From positions 1 through 6,503 of the forward strand of contig JANYAB010000378.1 in assembly GCA_025355225.1 (NCBI GenBank): DNA of 6,503 bases. The letters run 5' to 3'. Shown piece after piece: positions 1 through 6,420 of this stretch. This stretch comes from Bacteroidota bacterium (GTDB taxonomy: Bacteria > Bacteroidota > Bacteroidia > Sphingobacteriales > Sphingobacteriaceae). The notes beneath the pieces are model-generated. The model was given only the letters and a program-made list of their open reading frames with translations, made no database searches and was not told where the DNA came from. The position numbers and the translations under genes are program-made. How positions within the stretch are numbered: the first letter of the stretch is position 1; every line of letters starts with the position of its first letter.

Positions 1-1
1 T

Positions 2-2404
2 TCACCCGCCTTTAGCCAGGGGGATAACACTGTTTTAAAAAACATTATCGGCAAATTAGGATCTTTTTACTCGGGGCATATTATTGAAAAAGCCTATCTC
101 CATTTTGATAGACCTTATTATGCCGCCGGAGACACCATTTATTTTAAGGCCTATGTTACTTTTGGGGAGCAACACGAACTTTCGAGGCAGAGCAGGGTGC
201 TGTATGTCGACCTGATAAACCCACAAAATATTATTAATAGATCAATAAAATTGGCGCTAAGGGATGGACTGGCCTGGGGCGATTTTGCTTTACCCGATTC
301 TTTGCCTAAAGGCAGCTACAGGATAAGGGCATATACCAAATTAATAAAGAATGCCGTTGGAGGAAATTTCTTCGAGCAAATAATCCCTGTTGGTTCAACC
401 GGCAATAATACAAATGCTATTAATAAGTTATCTCAAAATACAAACAAGCCTGACGTACAGTTTTTCCCGGAAGGGGGAGGGCTTTTAGACGGTATCCAAT
501 CAAAAGTGGCATTTAAAGCAATTGGCCCGGATGGTATGGGTATAAATATTAAGGGAACTATTATTGATAACAATGGGAAAACTATTACCAGTTTCGGATC
601 ATCACATTTAGGCATGGGTTTCTTTGACCTTAACCCTGAAGAAGGCAAAACTTATAAAGCCAATATCAAGTTCGCCGATGGTAGTCAAACTACAGTTAAT
701 CTTCCGGCAGTTGGTACACAAGGCATTCTTTTAGCGATTAATAACCGCGACCCTGATAAGCTAACAGTAGGAATAAATTGCAGCAATGCTTTTTATACCG
801 AAAATCAACATAAGGATTTTAACCTGGTTATCAATTCCGGCGTTTCTGTTTCAAGTGCAATTATTAAACTAAATAATCCCTTAGTTGCCGCAGACTTGCA
901 AAAAAGCCAGTTTCGTACCGGTATCGTGCAGTTTACCTTGTTTTCGACATCTGGTGATCCGTTGAGCGAACGCCTCGTTTTTGTACAGCGGCCCGAAATA
1001 CTAAAACTGAAAATAAATAGCAATAAAGCCGCATATAATACTCATGAAAAGGTGCTCATCAGTCTAAATACAAAAAATAGACCTGATAGCGTAGTGTCCG
1101 GGCATTTTTCGGTAGCTGTAATTGATGAAAGTAAAATACCTGTTAATGAGGATAAGGAAAACACCATTTTGTCTTACCTTTTATTGACATCTGACCTGAA
1201 AGGCTATGTTGAGCAACCAAACTATTATTTTGTAAACGCGACTACTGAAGCACAGGCAAACCTTGACGTACTGATGCTTACCCAGGGCTACCGCCGTTTT
1301 GCATGGAAACAATTATTGGACGACAAATACCCGTCAACTGCTGATCAGCCTCAAAAAGCGCTCGAAATAAAAGGATTGGTTACAACTTTACAGGGTAAGC
1401 CGGTAGTAAAGAATAAAGTAAACCTCATTTCCGTCGAAGGTGGCCCCATGCTAAGCCAGTTAACGGATTCGCTGGGCGGGTTTAATTTTACAGGTTTGTC
1501 TTTTCCTGATAACGCACATTTTATTATAAAAGCGACTTCTGAAAAAGATAGAAACAAAATGCGGATCGAGTACATGGTTGATGCGCCTGAACCGGTTACA
1601 ACTAATTATTGGTCGCAAGAGCAGGCGGGTTCCGATTCCTTAATGGCAATTTCTTTGCAGAACCGTAAAACGGAGATGAATTATCAGGTTAAATACAGAT
1701 CGGTAACAGAATCTTCAGTAAAGAATGCTGATGTAACAGAAAGCAACGGAGAACGGTATGGGGCGCTAAAAATGGCAGGTAAAGCAGACCAGGTAATAAC
1801 CCGCGATGATTTGAAAGGGAGCGGTCTGTTGTCTGATCATTTAAATGGATTGCTCAACGGGATTAATTTTATCGGGGACCCCTCAAATGTTAAAGTGCCT
1901 TATTTATCGGCAAGCATATCCCTGGGAGCGAAAAACGCGGGAAACCCGCCAATGCTGGTTATAGTTGATGGGATAAACCTGCCGCTGGGGAGCAGTGTTG
2001 ACGACATTAACTTAAATGAAGTTGAAAAGGTAGAAGTATTTAAGAACGCCAGTGCGTTTGGTAGCCTCGGGGGAGCAGGAGTTTTGTCTGTCACCACTAA
2101 GAGAGGAGGCACTCAATCCGTTAACCAGGGAACGGCTATGGGTATGTTGCCTATTACTGCACATGGCTATTACAAGGCGCGCGAATTTTACTCACCCAAA
2201 TATGACACCGGGAGCTTAACAAATAAACGTAATGAGCCTCGTGCCACCATTTACTGGAATCCCGAACTAGTGACGGATAAAGCCGGTAACGCCTTATTTG
2301 AATACTATAATGCCGAAGGAAAGGGAACTTATCGGGTCGTTATTGAAGGAATTGATGATAAAGGTAATATCGGCAGGCAGGTGTATAGGTATAAGGTTGA
2401 TTAG
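2..2404 (+). CDS. Exported macroglobulin-like protein with carboxypeptidase-regulatory and TonB plug domains, 5' partial
   Basis: The frame is open from base 2 to the TAG at 2402-2404 (800 codons). The true start lies upstream; the GTG at 197 is internal. Codons 3-7 (AFSQG) resemble the end of a signal peptide, so probably only about 15-25 codons are missing. Counting from base 2, codons 29-52 give an MG2-like block with the motif YLHFDRPYYAAGDTIYFKAY, as in alpha-2-macroglobulin-type proteins. A second beta domain starts near codon 153 with FFPEGG. Codons 334-440 carry conserved blocks such as LMLTQGYRRFAW (about 424-435). Codons 454-515 look like a carboxypeptidase-regulatory-like beta sandwich. 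Codons 600-702 form a TonB plug with MLVIVDG, VEKVEVFKNASAFG and GAGVLSVTTKRG. The tail (about 747-800) is another short beta domain with ATIYWNP. No 22-strand barrel follows, so it is not a complete TonB receptor. It is probably periplasmic or outer-membrane associated; its substrate is unknown. Confidence 0.9.
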   Translation, partial: SPAFSQGDNTVLKNIIGKLGSFYSGHIIEKAYLHFDRPYYAAGDTIYFKAYVTFGEQHELSRQSRVLYVDLINPQNIINRSIKLALRDGLAWGDFALPDSLPKGSYRIRAYTKLIKNAVGGNFFEQIIPVGSTGNNTNAINKLSQNTNKPDVQFFPEGGGLLDGIQSKVAFKAIGPDGMGINIKGTIIDNNGKTITSFGSSHLGMGFFDLNPEEGKTYKANIKFADGSQTTVNLPAVGTQGILLAINNRDPDKLTVGINCSNAFYTENQHKDFNLVINSGVSVSSAIIKLNNPLVAADLQKSQFRTGIVQFTLFSTSGDPLSERLVFVQRPEILKLKINSNKAAYNTHEKVLISLNTKNRPDSVVSGHFSVAVIDESKIPVNEDKENTILSYLLLTSDLKGYVEQPNYYFVNATTEAQANLDVLMLTQGYRRFAWKQLLDDKYPSTADQPQKALEIKGLVTTLQGKPVVKNKVNLISVEGGPMLSQLTDSLGGFNFTGLSFPDNAHFIIKATSEKDRNKMRIEYMVDAPEPVTTNYWSQEQAGSDSLMAISLQNRKTEMNYQVKYRSVTESSVKNADVTESNGERYGALKMAGKADQVITRDDLKGSGLLSDHLNGLLNGINFIGDPSNVKVPYLSASISLGAKNAGNPPMLVIVDGINLPLGSSVDDINLNEVEKVEVFKNASAFGSLGGAGVLSVTTKRGGTQSVNQGTAMGMLPITAHGYYKAREFYSPKYDTGSLTNKRNEPRATIYWNPELVTDKAGNALFEYYNAEGKGTYRVVIEGIDDKGNIGRQVYRYKVD

Positions 2405-2550
2405 GAGAGTGGTTGATTGGGTGAGTGGTTGATTAAGTTGGTTAGGTGAGTAGTTGATTGGGTTGATTAGGTGAGTAGTTGAAAAGATAAATGATCAATC
2501 AGAACTTAATAGTCCAACTCAATCAACCCAATCCAACCTAATCAACCAAT
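2405..2550. repeat. Mosaic repeat with inverted copy in a convergent intergenic gap
   Basis: Directly after the stop codon the + strand alternates 9-mers of the type gttgattRg (2412-2420, 2428-2436, 2437-2445, 2453-2461, 2462-2470) with 7-mers gtgagtR (2421-2427, 2446-2452, 2471-2477; a degenerate copy at 2405-2411). After a spacer at about 2482-2511, the same 9-mers appear on the opposite strand at 2512-2547. Perfect inverted pairs include 2456-2468 with 2521-2533 (13 bp) and 2461-2472 with 2536-2547 (12 bp). A transcript entering from either flanking gene could therefore fold into a long, slippery stem-loop. Its position between two convergent 3' ends suggests bidirectional termination or 3'-end protection. 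There is no strong T-tract on either side, so it is not a textbook intrinsic terminator. The repeats are seen directly; the role is inferred. Confidence 0.8.
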
Positions 2551-2552
2551 AT

Positions 2553-3317
2553 TTAAAACCGTCTGCCAATAATTATTTTAAATATGGCGCGGTCCGTGCT
2601 GCTTGTTAAACCGAGACCAAAGCCGGCGTTGAATTCCCAATCAGGGTTAAAATTAAGATCTGTGGCTGCAAACAGCTGGTGTTGCTGCTGCTGTATAGGA
2701 TCGTAATGAAAAAACGGCCCTGTGCTGCCATAATATTCCAGGCCTAATGCCACCACTTTCGAAACATCATAGCTTTCTTTCAAATTAGGGGAAAAGATCA
2801 GCCCCCGGTTAGCATCCGGCCCGGCAAAACTCTGATCAAGGGTTGGGTTAAAAGAGACATACCATTTACCCCATTTTTTATCAATTATCGGCCTGATCTC
2901 TAGCGTTGCAGTATTTGCAGAATAAGCGGCTTTTTGGAAGCCAAACTCCGCCGATAAACTTACGCCAACAGGCCATTTCCAGCTTTCGGGCGCGGCAACA
3001 CGCGGCCGTATATGCGACCCAACGTAAGCAGACCGGCCGTCGTTCCCTATTGTATTAAAAAAATAAAACCCGGTTTCGAACCAGGGCGTCCATCCATGGG
3101 TTATCTCAATAGTTTCATGAAATACATTATTGGTGGGCAATTGACCATCAATAACAGTTTTGCTGCCCTCCAATGTATAGTTGCTGTGCAGCTCAAGCAT
3201 GGTACGGCCTTTTTCAACAGTTTCAGCGCCATAAACCTGTATTTCATAGTTATCCTGTGCTTTGGCGATGGTAACGGCTAATATTAATAAGAAGCTTAAG
3301 AGTAGGTATTTGCCCAT
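2553..3317 (-). CDS. Predicted outer-membrane beta-barrel protein of unknown function
   Basis: The protein is 254 residues from the ATG at 3315-3317. A TTG at 3327-3329 would add four residues (MNPP), but it lies almost at the predicted transcription start, and the ATG gives a clean signal peptide: MGK, a hydrophobic stretch at residues 4-18, then AKA-Q, with cleavage probably after residue 20. The mature part has alternating polar/aromatic strands (for example TPWFETGFYFF and EFNAGFGLGLTS) and ends in FKIIIGRRF, with the terminal phenylalanine typical of outer-membrane barrels. About 234 mature residues would suit a barrel of roughly 10-12 strands. The style recalls the MetA-pathway-of-phenol-degradation-like putative transporters, a weak resemblance from memory. 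A short Q-rich turn (IQQQQHQ) lies late in the protein. It is convergent with the plug-domain protein and divergent from the cytochrome b561 gene. No ligand can be assigned. Confidence 0.75.
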   Translation of the reverse strand: MGKYLLLSFLLILAVTIAKAQDNYEIQVYGAETVEKGRTMLELHSNYTLEGSKTVIDGQLPTNNVFHETIEITHGWTPWFETGFYFFNTIGNDGRSAYVGSHIRPRVAAPESWKWPVGVSLSAEFGFQKAAYSANTATLEIRPIIDKKWGKWYVSFNPTLDQSFAGPDANRGLIFSPNLKESYDVSKVVALGLEYYGSTGPFFHYDPIQQQQHQLFAATDLNFNPDWEFNAGFGLGLTSSTDRAIFKIIIGRRF

Positions 3318-3339
3318 AGGAGGATTCAAAAATTCTTGT

Positions 3340-3371
3340 CAAACCTAAAAAATTAATTATAAGGTATTCAA
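3340..3371 (-). promoter_or_regulatory. Bacteroidota-type promoter for the beta-barrel gene
   Basis: On the minus strand, 3347-3340 reads TAGGTTTG, a full match to the Bacteroidota primary sigma -7 element TAnnTTTG. A TTG at 3371-3369 lies 21 bases upstream, where the -33 element is expected. Transcription would start near 3333, giving a leader of about 16 bases before the ATG at 3317. The leader (TTTGAATCCTCCT before the ATG) has no Shine-Dalgarno sequence, which is usual in this phylum. Confidence 0.5.
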
Positions 3372-3379
3372 GATATTAT

Positions 3380-3395
3380 GTAATAAAGCTATTAC
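3380..3395. repeat. Short inverted repeat in a divergent promoter region
   Basis: The sequence gtaata-aagc-tattac has perfect 6-base arms around a 4-base centre. It lies just upstream of the predicted -33 element of the barrel gene and about 117 bases before the cytochrome gene, where a regulator could bind. The region is very AT-rich, so chance is a fair explanation. Apart from this and the promoter, I see nothing definite in 3318-3511; no convincing TAnnTTTG precedes the cytochrome start. Confidence 0.2.
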
Positions 3396-3511
3396 TGAAA
3401 TTTGAAGAGATACTGATTATTATGAGATATTTAAACACTTCAGTTTTGTTACAGAATTTTTCGTTAATTTCCCCAACAAAACAATTGGTTATAAACTAAA
3501 AATATTTTTTT

Positions 3512-4186
3512 ATGGCAATTATTGAACCCCTACGTAAGGATATAGTACATCCTGAGCAAAACAAAAAGTACTCATCTTCCCTGCGTTTGTGGCATTGGCT
3601 AAGCGCCATAGTTATAACCGGTTCCTTACTTACGGTGCTGTTAAATAGTACGCTTACCAACGGTCGCAGCAATACCGAAATAATAAAAACGCAGTTGGCA
3701 GAAGCTAAAGTTTCAGTTACTAATGATCAGGCAAGGCATGCCGCCCACGAAATAAGCGACAATGTATGGGCAGTGCACACCTATTTTGGTTATGCGCTTG
3801 CCGCCCTGCTTGTGTTTCGTCTTATTACTGAATTTTTCCAGCTCGCCGATCAGAAACTGATACGGAAGATCAAAAGTGCCTATAACCAATATTACATTAC
3901 TAAACAAAACAGGCAGTTGGCCGGGCACGAATTGGTCGTAAAGTCGCTATATGCTACATTTTATATCTTATTAACGATCCAGGCTATTACCGGTTTGTGT
4001 TTGGCTTTTGAGGATGATGTCCCGGCTTTGAAAGCCATCCATGCCATTAGGGAGGTACATGGGTTTGTAATGTATCTCATACTTGCCTTTATTGTCGTTC
4101 ATTTATCAGGCGTATTTTTGGCCGAACGGAAGGATAGTAAAGGGATTGTATCAGATATGATCAATGGCGGGAGCGAGGCGGGTTAA
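3512..4186 (+). CDS. Cytochrome b561 / hydrogenase b-type-subunit-like membrane protein
   Basis: This 224-residue protein has four predicted membrane helices at about residues 26-45, 88-108, 143-166 and 182-204. It carries the histidine pattern of the four-helix di-heme b family (prokaryotic cytochrome b561 / Ni,Fe-hydrogenase cytochrome b subunit): H28 in LRLWHWL, H89 in VHTYFGY, H183 in VHGF and H197 in VVHLSG. These are the likely ligands of two b hemes, although the exact pairing is inferred. Family members pass electrons between the quinone pool and a periplasmic or membrane partner. None of the neighbours is a hydrogenase or oxidoreductase, so the partner is unknown. A hydrophilic loop of about 40 residues (46-87), with extra histidines H76 and H79, separates helices 1 and 2. 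The start ATG follows an A/T-rich leader without a Shine-Dalgarno sequence, and no in-frame upstream start looks better. The stop codon is 6 bases from the convergent glycosyltransferase stop. Confidence 0.85.
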   Translation: MAIIEPLRKDIVHPEQNKKYSSSLRLWHWLSAIVITGSLLTVLLNSTLTNGRSNTEIIKTQLAEAKVSVTNDQARHAAHEISDNVWAVHTYFGYALAALLVFRLITEFFQLADQKLIRKIKSAYNQYYITKQNRQLAGHELVVKSLYATFYILLTIQAITGLCLAFEDDVPALKAIHAIREVHGFVMYLILAFIVVHLSGVFLAERKDSKGIVSDMINGGSEAG

Positions 4187-4187
4187 G

Positions 4188-4201
4188 ACCAATTATTTGG
4201 T
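4188..4201. terminator. Small hairpin across a convergent gene junction (weak)
   Basis: The sequence accaa-ttat-ttggt forms a perfect 5-bp stem with a 4-base loop. It starts just after the cytochrome stop codon and runs into the last codons of the opposing gene. It is symmetrical and could slow transcription from either side, but the stem is short and AT-rich and has no T-tract. It is a weak candidate for a shared terminator. Confidence 0.2.
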
Positions 4202-5836
4202 AATAAGGTACACACTATCCAGCACTTTATTCCTTTGGGCTTCGTTTATAAAAGCCGGCAGAATGTTTTCCTGCGGATAGTTTTGAAATGCTTTTATCAC
4301 TTTAAAATCAACATGGTTCAGCAGAAGAGAATCCATCGACCGGTGGTTTACATAAAATGCTGAAGGACTCTGCGGTTTAAACTCACCGAAGCCGTTAAGA
4401 GGAGTAAAATCGACCGGCTTATTGGTGTAAAATTGAAAAATGTTATTTTCAGCCTTGAGTGTATAGATATGGTATTTATCAAACGCCTTTTGGTTGATGT
4501 ATTCGGCTGCTTTTATCTGCCCTTTATAACTCACAATTTCGTCGTAAAAAACGGTATTGAGATAGAAATTAACAAATAGCGCCATCGTACAAGTCAAATA
4601 GAAAGCCTTTTTGTATGGGTTTTCTGCCTTGAATGAAATCGCTAAAGCGATGATACCAAAAATGCTACAGTCAATTATGAACCAGGTAATGTTGACTGGT
4701 TTTAAAAAATAATTAGCGACCAGTATAGCCAGGGGTAGTAATATAATATACAACCATAGGCTTATCTGCCGGTACACGGTTCCAAGGCTGCTTAATTGTT
4801 TGTAGCAAAAGGGCGCAGTAATAATAGCAAACAACGGAAAAATGGTATTCGTATAAAAAGGTAACTGGAAACCGGATAACGAAAAAAGCAGCAGGAGTAA
4901 AAGCCCCCCGCACATGGTGTAATATTCGGCAAGTTTTCTTTTAAGCCAAATCTCCTTCAGATTTTTATAAACTGCGTAATAAAACAGGAGGCACCAGGGC
5001 GCAAATGCCCACAGCAAAGTGTGAGCATAAAAAAACAAATCGCCCGATTGCCTTTTAATCGGGCCGTTATTTGCAAAGCGACCAAACTGGCTGTCCCATA
5101 AAAACCATTTTATCCCGGATACGTGATGTTTGTTAAAAACCGTTTTTTCGGGGTGCAGGTCGAATTGAATGTATAAAGCGTAAAACTCGGGCAGCGTAAA
5201 GATTAATGTGAGCAACAGCAGCAATGCCCATTTAAAGTGGAATAACTGCTTGTATTTTTTTTGAAAAATTAGCTGACCCAGTAACGCTCCATAAATTGCC
5301 ACAATTACAAATACTCCTTTGGTCATTATCGCGCAAGCCGTCAACAGGCTGGCTAACAGCAAATCTGAAAAAGTAATGCGCTCCTCCAGGCGGCTGATAT
5401 GATAGATACTGCCGATCACCAGCGCCATCAGGTAAGGCTCGGCCCTCACATCCGTATTTGACATCATTACATGCTGTGACGTTGCCAATATTAAAACTGC
5501 GATCCAAGCGGTTTCATCACCATAATATTTTTTGGCGAAAAGATACGTGTAGCGCAAACTGAGTAAAAAAAACAGCAAAGCGGGTAAACGGTACGCCCAA
5601 ACACTGATGCCAAATAATTTAAAACTTAGCATTACCATCCAGAATGGGAAATGCGGTTTATCAAGCCAATCGAGATTATAAGTAAATAATTCAAAAAACT
5701 CTTTTCTGTAGATCAAATTTTTTGAAATCGATGCATATAAGCCGGGGTCATCAGTAAAGAATTTGACATTTATGCCTGCAAAATTAACTAACAGCGCAAG
5801 GACAAGGAACAGGTAGAGTGGCTTGTTATCTTTCAT
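4193..5836 (-). CDS. GT39 family (ArnT/PMT-like) polyprenyl-phosphate-sugar glycosyltransferase
   Basis: This 547-residue polytopic inner-membrane protein should transfer a sugar from a polyprenyl-phosphate donor to a lipid, glycan or protein at the periplasmic face. Family features in order: a first helix (7-24); the acidic periplasmic loop motif with D29-D30 in FTDDPGLYASI, D30 or D29 being the likely catalytic or metal-binding aspartate; DKP at 59-61 before FPFW; RLPALLF at 83-89; and a second acidic motif TDVRAEPYL (128-136). Next come MTKG at 171-174, a loop with FGRFANN (251-257) and FAPW (278-281) like the ArnT R-F...PW region, and SGFQLPFY (321-328), which corresponds to the ArnT S-x-x-K-L-P-x-Y motif with Q in place of K. 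About 12-13 helices end near 430; residues 431-547 form a soluble, probably periplasmic, C-terminal domain. No sugar-modification genes flank it, so the substrate cannot be named; it should not be called arnT. The ATG at 5834-5836 has no Shine-Dalgarno sequence. Confidence 0.88.
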   Translation of the reverse strand: MKDNKPLYLFLVLALLVNFAGINVKFFTDDPGLYASISKNLIYRKEFFELFTYNLDWLDKPHFPFWMVMLSFKLFGISVWAYRLPALLFFLLSLRYTYLFAKKYYGDETAWIAVLILATSQHVMMSNTDVRAEPYLMALVIGSIYHISRLEERITFSDLLLASLLTACAIMTKGVFVIVAIYGALLGQLIFQKKYKQLFHFKWALLLLLTLIFTLPEFYALYIQFDLHPEKTVFNKHHVSGIKWFLWDSQFGRFANNGPIKRQSGDLFFYAHTLLWAFAPWCLLFYYAVYKNLKEIWLKRKLAEYYTMCGGLLLLLLFSLSGFQLPFYTNTIFPLFAIITAPFCYKQLSSLGTVYRQISLWLYIILLPLAILVANYFLKPVNITWFIIDCSIFGIIALAISFKAENPYKKAFYLTCTMALFVNFYLNTVFYDEIVSYKGQIKAAEYINQKAFDKYHIYTLKAENNIFQFYTNKPVDFTPLNGFGEFKPQSPSAFYVNHRSMDSLLLNHVDFKVIKAFQNYPQENILPAFINEAQRNKVLDSVYLITK

Positions 5837-5892
5837 TAATGACGATAATATACGGCTTTGGCGCTTATTTAATCATGCAAAACTCCGAAATC

Positions 5893-5900
5893 CAAACGTA
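5893..5900 (-). promoter_or_regulatory. Possible -7 promoter element for the glycosyltransferase gene
   Basis: The minus strand reads TACGTTTG at 5900-5893, a full match to the Bacteroidota -7 consensus TAnnTTTG. It would give a start near 5886 and a leader of about 50 bases. No TTG is visible at the usual distance upstream (about 5917-5925), so half the promoter is missing and the call is tentative. I found no equivalent element for the divergent gene at 5950 in this 113-base spacer. Confidence 0.35.
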
Positions 5901-5949
5901 CAGTATTTATAATAAAGATAATAATTGTTAAATTCGATTAGTATAAACT

Positions 5950-6420
5950 ATGGACAATAATCAAGCCTTGCCAATTTGGCTGCAGATAGCGGTTGATCTG
6001 GCAACAATAATTTCGAGTGTGGGTGTTATTGCCGCATTTATACAGATCTACATATCAACAAGGCAATTTAAGGAGCAATTAAAAATAACCCAAAATCAGC
6101 TCAAATTATCAGAAAACCAGTTTACATTGATCAACCAGGGTTATTTATCGCCCGAATTTGAAGTTAGCTTGTATAGTCCGGATATAAAGGCGGGCACTCC
6201 AATAGGACCTAACTCCTTATGGCAAATTCTGACAACAAATGTGAGCCTTAACAATACCGGAAATTTACCGGTTGTTTTTGAGGTGATAGAATTTGATTTA
6301 TATTTTAATGGCGTTAAAACGTTTTCTTTGTCTGATAACCAGGTCCCCGCCCCGGCTACAACATATCCTGATTATTATCTATTTACCGCGATTCCATTTA
6401 ATCTCAATTCCTCAAATTGA
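5950..6420 (+). CDS. Single-pass membrane protein of unknown function, possibly cut short by a premature stop
   Basis: I do not recognise the family. The 156-residue protein has one N-terminal hydrophobic helix at about residues 10-35, then a polar, coiled-coil-prone stretch (36-60) rich in K, Q, E and N with repeated N-Q-L/F-type spacing (QNQLKLSENQF). A C-terminal domain from about 65 onward is strand-rich, including VSLNNTGNLPVVFEVIEFDL (98-117), which reads like an Ig-type or beta-sandwich fold. This layout (short anchor, coiled coil, beta domain) is common among small hypothetical membrane proteins. The ATG follows an AT-rich leader without a Shine-Dalgarno sequence. The TGA at 6418-6420 arrives in the middle of what seems to be the beta domain, and the same frame stays open to the window end, so the reading frame may originally have been longer. 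Whether the short form is functional cannot be told from here. Confidence 0.6.
   Translation: MDNNQALPIWLQIAVDLATIISSVGVIAAFIQIYISTRQFKEQLKITQNQLKLSENQFTLINQGYLSPEFEVSLYSPDIKAGTPIGPNSLWQILTTNVSLNNTGNLPVVFEVIEFDLYFNGVKTFSLSDNQVPAPATTYPDYYLFTAIPFNLNSSN

Noticed and set aside
197..199. GTG as the start of the first gene
   Set aside because: The frame upstream encodes the conserved macroglobulin-like motif with DRPYYAAGD and is open to the window edge, so this GTG is an internal valine.
433..2112. Several 70-74 codon open frames on the minus strand within the plug-domain gene
   Set aside because: All are antisense shadows rich in S, P and F, without leaders or protein-like domains, under a gene with strong domain evidence.
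2405..2550. CRISPR array or telomere-like repeat
   Set aside because: There are no spacers of regular length, the modules are only 7 and 9 bases long and directly abutting, and the second half is inverted.
3012..3281. An 89-codon open frame on the + strand inside the barrel gene
   Set aside because: It lies wholly antisense to a gene with a clear signal peptide and barrel-type C-terminus, and its product has no recognisable features.
3444..3472. Possible promoter for the cytochrome gene (TTTTG at 3444-3448 with TAATTTCC at 3465-3472)
   Set aside because: The -7 part matches only 4 of the 6 fixed consensus bases and the spacing of 16 is short, so it is no better than expected in AT-rich sequence.
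5232..5507. A 91-codon open frame on the minus strand overlapping the glycosyltransferase in another frame
   Set aside because: The glycosyltransferase frame carries conserved family motifs across this stretch; the alternative product looks like a frame-shadow with mixed composition.
5851..5860. tacggctttg on the + strand as a -7 element for the gene at 5950
   Set aside because: The TA and TTTG halves are separated by four bases instead of two, and it is about 90 bases from the start codon with no -33 partner seen.
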